Of a DNA stretch of 18,600 bases, positions 1 through 6,000 are shown piece after piece. The notes beneath the pieces are model-generated. The model was not told where the DNA came from. It did no database searches and saw only the letters and a list, made by a program, of their open reading frames with translations. Both the position numbers and the translations under genes were made by a program. The stretch's first letter is position 1. Every line of letters starts with the position of its first letter. The DNA comes from a bacterium (GTDB lineage Bacteria; Bacillota; Clostridia; Christensenellales; UBA1242): positions 1 through 18,600 of the forward strand of contig JAILMD010000029.1 of NCBI GenBank assembly GCA_024692805.1, given 5' to 3'.

Positions 1-498
1 GACTTTCATAAAGAACAAAACTTTATCAACATAGGTTTTTGTTTCTCTAAATCTAATTTGGTTTTTATCAAGTTTAATGTTGTTACCCATCCAATTAATA
101 ACATTTCCCTCGCCTGCGTTATAAGCAGCAAGAGCGGTAGCAAGGTCATTAAACTTATTATATAAATAACTAAAATAATATGTTCCATATCTTATGTTTG
201 TTACTGGGTCTGTTAAATCAAAACTAGCGTCGCCAAGTTTTTGTTTGATATAGTTAGCGGTTGTTGGCATAACTTGCATTAACCCAACCGCTCCAGCCTT
301 TGAAAGGCAATCTTTATTAAAATTACTTTCCGCTTTTATTATTGAATAAATTATTTCTTTGTTAACATTAAATTCAAGAGAACTCGCTTCAACATATTCA
401 CTATATTTAGTTGGAAATTGTTTAATAAAAACAACCCCTAAAATATCAAAAAGGGAAAGAAAAATCGTTATGCTTAAAACTAACCATATTTTTCTCAT
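1..498 (-). CDS. Soluble lytic murein transglycosylase (SLT/GH23), 3' end outside window
   Basis: 166 residues are visible from an ATG at 498; the frame is still open at the window edge, so the C-terminus is missing. Residues 4-25 form one hydrophobic segment (signal anchor or signal peptide), so the enzyme domain acts outside the membrane. The SLT fold is clear: the catalytic Glu57 lies in IIKAESNFN, followed by GAVGLMQVMP (residues 69-78) and AAYNAGEG (124-131), the standard GH23 motifs. By family, it cleaves the MurNAc-GlcNAc bond of peptidoglycan with formation of 1,6-anhydroMurNAc. It starts 37 bases after the polA stop and probably belongs to the same transcript. No Shine-Dalgarno sequence precedes the ATG; the bases just upstream are AT-rich (TAAAAT six bases before the start). 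Function is very likely; the exact substrate role (growth, division or recycling) is unknown. Confidence 0.93.
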   Translation of the reverse strand, partial: MRKIWLVLSITIFLSLFDILGVVFIKQFPTKYSEYVEASSLEFNVNKEIIYSIIKAESNFNKDCLSKAGAVGLMQVMPTTANYIKQKLGDASFDLTDPVTNIRYGTYYFSYLYNKFNDLATALAAYNAGEGNVINWMGNNIKLDKNQIRFRETKTYVDKVLFFMKV

Positions 499-535
499 AT
501 AGTAATTTTATGCATAACGATAACTTTTTAAAATA

Positions 536-3088
536 TTAATGCGCTTCGCCCCACCTATAAGCAACGCTCAAATTAACTTTAAGCGGAACTTTAAGTTTAT
601 AGGCTCCCTCCATCTCGCTTGTTAAAATCTTTTCGACTTCGCTAACTTCATCTTTTGGGCAGTCAACAACTAATTCATCATGAACCTGCATAATAAGTTT
701 TGCTTTTAATCCGCTCTTGGTTAGTTTTTCTTCAACAGCGTTCATTGCCTTTTTGATTATTTCAGCAGCCGTTCCTTGAATGCAAGTGTTTTGAGCAATT
801 CTTTCAGCCCTTGTTCTAACGTTAAAGTTGTTTGACTTAATGTCAGTTATTAACCTCTTTCTTCCGCCATCAGTCAAAACAAAACCATTTTCTTTAGCAA
901 AATTGATTTCATTTTTCATAAACTTATCAATGTTAGGGTGAATTCTAAAGAATTCTTCAATATAGTTTCTTGCTTCTTTTGCCGTTATCTTTAAGTCGCC
1001 AGAAAGCCCATATTCGCTAATTCCATAAACAACACCAAAGTTAACAACCTTAGCAATTCTTCTCATTACGTCAGTAACCTGGTTTGGCTCAACTCTAAAG
1101 ATTTCACAAGCCGTTTTGTTGTGAATATCTTCATTGTTTTTAAAGGCTCGTAAATAAAACTCATCGTCACTAAGGTGCGCTAAAACCCTTAATTCAATTT
1201 GAGAATAGTCAGCATCAACTAAAACATTACCTTCTTTGCTAGCAGTAAATAGCGACCTAACTTCTCGCCCTTCTTCGCTTCTAATAGGAATATTTTGAAG
1301 GTTTGGCTCGCTTGAAGAAAGCCTGCCTGTTGCAGTTAAGGCTTGGTTAAAGTTTGTTCTTATGGCGCCATCAGCCTCAACATGTTCTCTCATTCCTGCT
1401 AAATAAGTTCCATAAAACTTACTTGCTTTTCTATATTCTAAAATAACAGGAATTATATCGTGCATTCCAAGGTAGCTTTCTAAAACGTCAGCACTCGTGC
1501 TTCCCTTAGAGCTCTTTGGAAGGCTTAGTTTTTCAAATAAAACGTCTGCTAGTTGTTTAGGAGAATTAACATTAAACTCACACCCTGCAAGGCTATATAT
1601 TCTCTCAACAAGGCGCTCCATTTTAGTTTTATATTGTTCTTCAAGATTGTCTAGCATTTTTTGATCAATCTTAAAGCCCCTTTGCTCCATTTCAAATAGC
1701 GTAAATATCAACTTAAACTCAACGTTATAAACTAAGTCTTTAAGTTTATCAGTTGTTATATCGCCTTTAAGTTCTTCAAAATCGGCTAAAAGTGATGACG
1801 CTGGGAGATTTTTATTGTTACCAAAATATTCAAAAACATCATCATTATTTTTTATAACAATGCCCCTAACACAATTTGTTGCAACGCTAATATCAAAAAT
1901 GTTTGAATCAATTTTAACACCACAATCTTTAAGAAAATAAAACATTTTCTTAGCATCAAGGTAAACTTTTGTTACATTTTTATTCTCTAAAATAGGTTTT
2001 AATTCCGCTAAAACTTCTTCATCATTTAACGCGATGCTAAACAAATCTGTTGGCGGAAAAACAACATACTCTTCACCGCTAAATGAGAAATGTAGTTCAC
2101 CATTTTTGGCCCTATATATAGCGATTTTATCTGTTTTTTGGTTATCTAAAACAAGTTTTTTAAGCTCATCAAGGCTTTCAATTTTATTAATTTGTTGTAA
2201 GTTTTGATTAATTTTATTTTGGCTTTCAGGTTTAAAAATTTCCGTCCTTTTTGTTAGGCTTCTAATATTAAACCTTTCAAAGAAAGTAAGTAACTCTCTA
2301 TCAAAAGGAAAATCAATTTTAAAGTCATCAAGAGTCTCATTTAGCGTAATATCTGTTTTAATTGTTGCAAGCATTTGGCTTAAATAAGCGTTATCTTTAC
2401 TTGCTTTAAGTTTATTAGCAACTCCCTCTTTAATTTTATCAAGGTTAGCATAAACGTTATCAAGCGTTTTAAATTCATTAATTAGATCTGTTGCGCTTTT
2501 TGGACCAATTCCAGCAACGCCAGGAATATTATCTGAAGCGTCACCTTGAAGCGCTTTAAGGTCAACAACTTGGTTTGCTTCAACACCATAAAAATCTTTA
2601 ATGTTTTTATTTGTTAAAAGTTCATAAACTGAGATTCCCTTTTTCATATAACAAACTGACGTTTTATTATCAATTAGTTGAAAAGAATCTCGGTCTCCCG
2701 TAAAAATTATTGACTCTGCGTTATATTTTTTAGAAATAGTCCCAATAAGATCATCTGCCTCAAAGCCCTCTTTCTCAACAAGCCTAATATTCATTATTTT
2801 GAGCATTTCTTTAAGCCCAGGAATTTGACTTGCTAATTCAGTTGGCATTGGTTTTCGGTTTGCTTTATAACCATCAAACATATCAGTTCTAAAAGTATGC
2901 TTGCTAACATCAAAACAAACAACCATATGGGTTGGTTTAAAATCTTGAATAATTTTAATAACTTCATTTGCAAAGCCATAAATAGCGTTAGAATATTCGC
3001 CTTTTAAGTTTGTTAAAGGTGGCAACGCATAAAACGCCCTGTAAAACAAACTGCTTCCATCAATGATAACTAGTTTATTGTTTTCCAA
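536..3088 (-). CDS. polA: DNA polymerase I, proofreading domain degenerate
   Basis: 850 residues, usual for the family. Residues 1-290 are the 5'-3' (flap) nuclease: Asp10, Asp60, EADD at 110-113, GDRD at 131-134 and GDASDNIPG at 182-190, ending in the helix-hairpin-helix GIGPKSA. Residues about 300-460 have the place of the 3'-5' exonuclease, but the DTE-type motif and the later catalytic aspartates are absent, as in Taq-like and many Firmicute enzymes, so proofreading is inferred to be lost. Residues 465-850 are the polymerase: motif A DYSQIELR with Asp627, O-helix R676/K680/F684/Y688, and motif C QVHDELV with Asp804. It fills gaps in repair and replaces Okazaki primers. The start is a TTG at 3088, chosen because AAGGAGG lies six bases upstream and the second residue onward matches the family N-terminus. 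It overlaps the preceding membrane protein by 14 bases. Confidence 0.98.
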   Translation of the reverse strand: MENNKLVIIDGSSLFYRAFYALPPLTNLKGEYSNAIYGFANEVIKIIQDFKPTHMVVCFDVSKHTFRTDMFDGYKANRKPMPTELASQIPGLKEMLKIMNIRLVEKEGFEADDLIGTISKKYNAESIIFTGDRDSFQLIDNKTSVCYMKKGISVYELLTNKNIKDFYGVEANQVVDLKALQGDASDNIPGVAGIGPKSATDLINEFKTLDNVYANLDKIKEGVANKLKASKDNAYLSQMLATIKTDITLNETLDDFKIDFPFDRELLTFFERFNIRSLTKRTEIFKPESQNKINQNLQQINKIESLDELKKLVLDNQKTDKIAIYRAKNGELHFSFSGEEYVVFPPTDLFSIALNDEEVLAELKPILENKNVTKVYLDAKKMFYFLKDCGVKIDSNIFDISVATNCVRGIVIKNNDDVFEYFGNNKNLPASSLLADFEELKGDITTDKLKDLVYNVEFKLIFTLFEMEQRGFKIDQKMLDNLEEQYKTKMERLVERIYSLAGCEFNVNSPKQLADVLFEKLSLPKSSKGSTSADVLESYLGMHDIIPVILEYRKASKFYGTYLAGMREHVEADGAIRTNFNQALTATGRLSSSEPNLQNIPIRSEEGREVRSLFTASKEGNVLVDADYSQIELRVLAHLSDDEFYLRAFKNNEDIHNKTACEIFRVEPNQVTDVMRRIAKVVNFGVVYGISEYGLSGDLKITAKEARNYIEEFFRIHPNIDKFMKNEINFAKENGFVLTDGGRKRLITDIKSNNFNVRTRAERIAQNTCIQGTAAEIIKKAMNAVEEKLTKSGLKAKLIMQVHDELVVDCPKDEVSEVEKILTSEMEGAYKLKVPLKVNLSVAYRWGEAH

Positions 3089-3686
3089 GTTTTGCCTCCT
3101 TCTTTGGCTTGATAAAATAACTTAAAAATGCTTGAGTTAAACTTAAAACGCCTAAAACAATTAAAACATAAAAGCTAAAACCTAGTGAAAAATTAGTTCC
3201 GGAATAGTTAATGCTTGATAAATAAAGCCCAACACTTAAACAAACAAAAACAACAAAAAATCCTTCACTTATCTTAATTATCAATTGAGCAAGATTAAAC
3301 ATATTTTGGTAATATCCAAAAAATTTAATAATTGTTAAAATCAAATCGATAAGCAATAAACTAACTAAAATCGCTATTGAAATAACGCTTAAAAGCGAGC
3401 AAGTTGCGCTGGCTTCAGTTCTAAAATTTCGCTCATTTGAAATTAAAACCTTACAAACATAGTCGCCAGAATCCGTTTGCCCCGCTTCAAGCATTTTAGC
3501 TGATTCATAGTCAACATATTGGCTTTGTTTAGAATTATCGCCAGCAAAAGTATAGGCGCTTATTTCGCCCTTGCCTAATGCCCCGTCATAATGGATTATT
3601 CCAATTAAGCCAATCGTTAACGCTAACAAAATAAAAATTAGCGAAAAGATTTGCTTAAAAAGGTTATTTGTTAAAAGTTTCCTCAC
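3075..3686 (-). CDS. Four-helix membrane protein of unknown function
   Basis: 203 residues; not recognised. Hydrophobic helices are at about 12-32, 97-121, 134-157 and 169-192. Between helices 1 and 2 lies a polar loop of about 64 residues (33-96), probably extracytoplasmic, with Cys79 (and Cys96 at its membrane edge). The C-terminus is a short basic tail. The start is a GTG at 3686, preceded by GGAGAG five bases upstream; this reading overlaps the end of tmk by 23 bases. Its end overlaps polA by 14 bases. The position between tmk and polA looks like an insertion into a housekeeping transcript rather than a hint of function. The topology (first helix, outer loop, further helix) resembles the 164-residue protein at 9512-10006, but I see no sequence similarity. 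It is almost certainly a real gene, given its coupled overlaps on both sides. Confidence 0.85.
   Translation of the reverse strand: MRKLLTNNLFKQIFSLIFILLALTIGLIGIIHYDGALGKGEISAYTFAGDNSKQSQYVDYESAKMLEAGQTDSGDYVCKVLISNERNFRTEASATCSLLSVISIAILVSLLLIDLILTIIKFFGYYQNMFNLAQLIIKISEGFFVVFVCLSVGLYLSSINYSGTNFSLGFSFYVLIVLGVLSLTQAFLSYFIKPKKEAKLGKQ
3095..3101 (-). promoter_or_regulatory. Ribosome binding site fixing the TTG start of polA
   Basis: The minus strand reads AAGGAGG, then CAAAAC, then TTG. The six-base spacing is ideal, and no ATG lies nearby in frame. The site lies inside the last codons of the upstream membrane-protein gene, so translation of the two is probably coupled. Confidence 0.85.
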
Positions 3687-4353
3687 TTAATCTCTCCATA
3701 ACTAAATCAGTTATCTTTTTATTAATTTCTTCCCTGCTTAAAAGATTATTACCATCAGAGCAATCAATTATATCAAAGCCAAACTTTTTAGCAGCAGTTA
3801 AACCATAATCAGTTGTTTTTGAAAGATATTTTTCATCACTTTCGTGAATATCTTTAACTTGTCCATTTTTAAGCCCTGCTCTTTCTCTAGCTAGTCGCAT
3901 ACTAATTTCAAATGGAACATTTAAATAAACAACAACGTCAGGCTTAGGAAGCCCTAATTTATTAAACTCAAGATCAAGTTCCCAATTAATAAACTCATCT
4001 CTTAGTTTTTCATCTTCAATTTTAGAGCCCTGGTAAATTATGTTTGATTCAACATATCTATCAAAAATGATAACCTCAGCATCATCTTCTTCCATTTTTA
4101 ATTTATTCATTGTGCAGAGCCTGTCAACAGCAAAAGGAAGGCTCGCTTGGTAAGCATTAAAATCGCTTGCCTTAGCGCAAAGTTCGCCTCCTAAAAACAT
4201 TTTAACAGCCCCAGACCCAATGCTGTTGTAATCTGGAAAACTAATCATTTTAGCCTTAAAGCCCTGATCTTGAAGATTTTTTAAAAGTAATTTTGACTGC
4301 GTTTCTTTACCGGCACCGTCACTGCCTTCGATAACTATATAAAACTTTTCCAT
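3664..4353 (-). CDS. tmk: Thymidylate (dTMP) kinase
   Basis: 229 residues from an ATG at 4353. It phosphorylates dTMP to dTDP with ATP in the cytoplasm, an essential step in dTTP supply. The P-loop is GSDGAGKET at residues 10-18, the FPDY segment (39-42) and DRY (98-100) are the dTMP-site signatures, and MRLARERAG near 152-160 is the LID-type arginine segment. The residue directly after the P-loop lysine is Glu17 instead of Ser or Thr, with Thr18 next. An alternative GTG at 4371 would add six residues, but it puts the P-loop further from the N-terminus than usual and has no ribosome binding site, so ATG is preferred. A GAGG sits 12 bases upstream, longer than normal, while a TATAAT box ends six bases before the ATG. 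tmk heads the group tmk / membrane protein / polA / transglycosylase. Confidence 0.95.
   Translation of the reverse strand: MEKFYIVIEGSDGAGKETQSKLLLKNLQDQGFKAKMISFPDYNSIGSGAVKMFLGGELCAKASDFNAYQASLPFAVDRLCTMNKLKMEEDDAEVIIFDRYVESNIIYQGSKIEDEKLRDEFINWELDLEFNKLGLPKPDVVVYLNVPFEISMRLARERAGLKNGQVKDIHESDEKYLSKTTDYGLTAAKKFGFDIIDCSDGNNLLSREEINKKITDLVMERLSEETFNK
3691..3697 (-). promoter_or_regulatory. Ribosome binding site for the GTG start at 3686
   Basis: The minus strand reads GGAGAGA followed by TTAA and then GTG. It lies inside the tmk coding region. There is no competing ATG in frame near the start, so this site supports the 23-base overlap with tmk. Confidence 0.65.
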
Positions 4354-4359
4354 AGTTAA

Positions 4360-4388
4360 ATTATACCTCACAACTCAAAAAAAACCAA
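4360..4388 (-). promoter_or_regulatory. Predicted sigma-70 promoter overlapping the tmk start
   Basis: On the minus strand TTGGTT (4388-4383) is followed after 17 bases by a perfect TATAAT (4365-4360). Six bases then separate the -10 box from the tmk ATG, so the predicted transcription start falls on or next to the A of the ATG. It lies just downstream of the terminator at 4393-4419, where a new promoter is expected. Confidence 0.55.
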
Positions 4389-4389
4389 C

Positions 4390-4420
4390 AAAAAAACGTA
4401 AACTTGATGTTTACGTTTTC
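4390..4420 (-). terminator. Rho-independent terminator, perfect 11-bp stem
   Basis: The arms AAAACGTAAAC (4393-4403 on plus) and GTTTACGTTTT (4409-4419) pair perfectly around a 5-base loop. On the minus strand the stem runs into seven T. It ends the unit of the YhhN-family protein and the 89-residue protein; the stop codon of the latter lies inside the stem. A GC-poor stem makes it moderately strong at best. On the plus strand the stem also ends in TTTT. Confidence 0.8.
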
Positions 4421-4680
4421 ATTTTTATTATGCTTTTTGCCCTTTTAAAAGGAACTGGCGATGAAAATGATGAAACTTTCTTATCTATTCTTAAAATCTC
4501 GCCTTCAACTAGCTGGTTTTCATTATCATAAACAAAGCAAATATCCCCAACTTTAGCAGACACTATTTGACATTTAAACCAGCCTTCTTTATTAGCATCA
4601 TTTCCGGTTAGAAACTTAACCTTTGCAAAATCGCAAACGTCAAAACTACCTAAGTTTCCGCCAGCCATTGAATGAATCAT
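4411..4680 (-). CDS. Small cytoplasmic protein of unknown function
   Basis: 89 residues, no signal peptide or membrane helix. Not recognised with certainty. It starts MIHSMAGG and continues with a strand-rich pattern: FAKVKF (18-23), VGDICFVY (44-51), VEGEILRID (58-66) and then a basic end, VPFKRAKSI (76-84). The order of a -AKV- strand, a -VGD-V- strand and an -EGE/I- strand recalls the N-terminal DNA-binding (3'BD) domain of the primosomal helicase PriA; this is only a pattern impression. The ATG at 4680 has AGAGGT five bases upstream; that site overlaps the stop codon of the YhhN-family gene in front, nine bases away, so the two are co-translated. The stop is inside the terminator stem. 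Confidence 0.75.
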   Translation of the reverse strand: MIHSMAGGNLGSFDVCDFAKVKFLTGNDANKEGWFKCQIVSAKVGDICFVYDNENQLVEGEILRIDKKVSSFSSPVPFKRAKSIIKMKT

Positions 4681-4689
4681 AAGTTACCT

Positions 4690-5385
4690 CTAAATATACC
4701 AAAGTGAAAGAGCAATTAAAATTTGAGCGCCATAATAGAAGGCTAAGTTAAAGTAATAGAAAGTCACTTTTTGTTTATCGGTTTTGTTACCAAAATAAAT
4801 ATTCATTAAAACAATATCGCTTAGCCAGAACAAAACAAAACCAACAACTAACATAATTGCAACAGTAACGCTTCCGTTAATTATTGCCATAATGCTTTCA
4901 GCAACAACTAATGAAACAAAGGTTGCATAAAAAGGCATTCCGTAAGTTAATTTGCCATAGTCAAGTTTTCCTATCATCTTATTACCAAAGAAGAAGATTA
5001 AACCAAGAGCAACGGCAACTAAAATAACCCACCACCTAAAGCCAAACATAACAATCATTGCTGCAAGATAGAAGCAGTGAGCAACAGCAAAACTAAGCCC
5101 GCCAACAAGCGTTAAAACTTCAGATTTTGCTTTCATTTCTTGCATATCAGGAAGTGCTAAAACAACATCACCAACAAGACTAGCAACAAGCCCCATAACA
5201 ACTAGAAAACCAGGTAAACCTATTCCCCTGTTATAAAGCGCCCCCATTCCTAATAGAATAAAACAAAATGAAGCAATTGCTTTAAGCGCAAGCGAAAGAA
5301 TTCCCCTTTGCCCCTTGCTTAAAACGATAAACAAAGTTGCAGCGCAAACAGCTAAAACTAGAAAAATCCAAAACATTATTCCCAT
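4690..5385 (-). CDS. YhhN/TMEM86 family membrane protein (lysoplasmalogenase-like)
   Basis: 231 residues, strongly hydrophobic, about eight membrane helices. Conserved YhhN-family positions are all present: Lys35 early, GD at 72-73 in SLVGDVVLAL, AH at 102-103 followed by Tyr106, SD at 189-190 in LFWLSDIVLM, and YYGAQ at 217-221. Characterised members (TMEM86A/B, some bacterial YhhN) hydrolyse the vinyl-ether bond of lysoplasmalogens; in a bacterium the substrate is unproven, although many anaerobic clostridia make plasmalogens. The start is the ATG at 5385, eight bases after AGGAGG; a TTG at 5391 would be only two bases from that site. It has its own promoter, divergent from the tRNA-Leu gene, and is followed by the 89-residue protein. 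Confidence 0.85.
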   Translation of the reverse strand: MGIMFWIFLVLAVCAATLFIVLSKGQRGILSLALKAIASFCFILLGMGALYNRGIGLPGFLVVMGLVASLVGDVVLALPDMQEMKAKSEVLTLVGGLSFAVAHCFYLAAMIVMFGFRWWVILVAVALGLIFFFGNKMIGKLDYGKLTYGMPFYATFVSLVVAESIMAIINGSVTVAIMLVVGFVLFWLSDIVLMNIYFGNKTDKQKVTFYYFNLAFYYGAQILIALSLWYI

Positions 5386-5393
5386 AAACAAAT

Positions 5394-5399
5394 CCTCCT
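5394..5399 (-). promoter_or_regulatory. Ribosome binding site fixing the ATG at 5385
   Basis: The minus strand reads AGGAGG, then ATTTGTTT, then ATG. The eight-base spacing favours this ATG over the upstream in-frame TTG, which is too close to the site. Confidence 0.8.
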
Positions 5400-5405
5400 A
5401 TAATT

Positions 5406-5433
5406 AGTATAGCAACATTAACTAATTTTTCAA
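5406..5433 (-). promoter_or_regulatory. Predicted promoter with extended -10 for the YhhN-family gene
   Basis: The minus strand has TTGAAA (5433-5428), a 16-base spacer and TATACT (5411-5406), with TGC directly in front of the -10 box. The predicted start lies about at the ribosome binding site, giving a leader of only about 16 bases. Confidence 0.6.
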
Positions 5434-5466
5434 AATCTTTTAGAGAAAAGTTTTTAACAAATTCTC

Positions 5467-5495
5467 TTGCAAATAGTGCAAATTTATGTTAATAT
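5467..5495 (+). promoter_or_regulatory. Predicted promoter of tRNA-Leu
   Basis: TTGCAA (5467-5472), a 17-base spacer and TAATAT (5490-5495), with TG one base before the -10 box. An overlapping TATAAT (5493-5498) would need a 20-base spacer. The predicted start leaves about 16 bases of leader before the mature tRNA. Confidence 0.6.
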
Positions 5496-5517
5496 AATTC
5501 CGTCATTAATTATATAT

Positions 5518-5603
5518 GGCGGTGTGGCGAAATGGCAGACGCGCTCGACTCAAAATCGAGTTCAGGCAACTGAGTGTCGGTTCGACCCCGACCACCGCTA
5601 CCA
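5518..5603 (+). tRNA. tRNA-Leu (anticodon CAA)
   Basis: The fold is complete: a 7-bp acceptor stem (first pair G-U), a D arm GCG/CGC, the anticodon stem CTCGA/TCGAG with loop CTCAAAA giving anticodon CAA (reads UUG), a 15-base variable arm typical of class II tRNAs, and a T arm GTCGG/CCGAC with loop TTCGACC. Discriminator base A is followed by an encoded CCA at 5601-5603. It is the only RNA gene I can see here. Confidence 0.97.
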
Positions 5604-5620
5604 AAAATTTGAGGTGCTAA

Positions 5621-5953
5621 ATGGAAAAAGAAGTGTCTTTTAAAGAAGAATACGAAAAAATGATAAACAGCCATAGCAAAGAATATTTCAAATTTTATAA
5701 TCAAGCATATTCTCAAACTCACAAAGATTTATTAAAACAAAAAGGCACATTTGGTTTTGAAACTATTTATTTTATAGCATTTAAAAACAGCCCAGATAGT
5801 TTTACAAAAAGTGAAATATCAACGCTTGCGCTAGACGTTTTAGATAATGATTTAAACAATGGTTTAATTAAACTTTTAGACGCAAGCAAAGGGATTTACA
5901 AATCTATTTTTGCAAACTATAAAGAAAATGATGAAAGCGAACTAAACCGCTAA
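5621..5953 (+). CDS. Small soluble protein of unknown function, directly behind tRNA-Leu
   Basis: 110 residues, not recognised. It is rich in Lys, Glu, Tyr, Phe and Asn, has no Cys or Trp, no signal peptide and no membrane helix, and looks mostly helical, with a charged N-terminus (about 1-45) and a central hydrophobic stretch FETIYFIAF (46-54). The ATG at 5621 has GAGGTG seven bases upstream. It starts 17 bases after the encoded CCA of the tRNA with no room for an independent promoter, so it is probably expressed from the tRNA promoter as a tRNA-mRNA transcript. It is the only protein gene on the plus strand and converges on hisS, sharing its terminator. Confidence 0.75.
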   Translation: MEKEVSFKEEYEKMINSHSKEYFKFYNQAYSQTHKDLLKQKGTFGFETIYFIAFKNSPDSFTKSEISTLALDVLDNDLNNGLIKLLDASKGIYKSIFANYKENDESELNR

Positions 5954-5960
5954 TAAATTA

Positions 5961-6000
5961 AAAAATAAAAAAGCAACCTTATGGTTGCTATTTTTTATTT
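5961..6000. terminator. Bidirectional terminator between the 110-residue ORF and hisS
   Basis: AGCAACC (5972-5978) pairs with GGTTGCT (5983-5989) around TTAT. On the plus strand the stem is followed by A and then six T; on the minus strand it is followed directly by TTTTT and further AT. It ends both converging units. The hisS stop codon is at 5997-5995. Confidence 0.85.

Noticed and set aside
5518..5620. tRNA-Leu 3' end as an attachment site of an integrated element
   Set aside because: No integrase gene and no repeated copy of the tRNA 3' end are visible in the window; the ORF behind it has ordinary composition.
5510..5722. A 70-residue open frame on the minus strand across the tRNA-Leu gene
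   Set aside because: Its sequence (GSGGRGRTDTQLPELDFESS) is the well-known spurious translation of the antisense strand of a tRNA-Leu. It has no ribosome binding site and overlaps both the tRNA and a better ORF.
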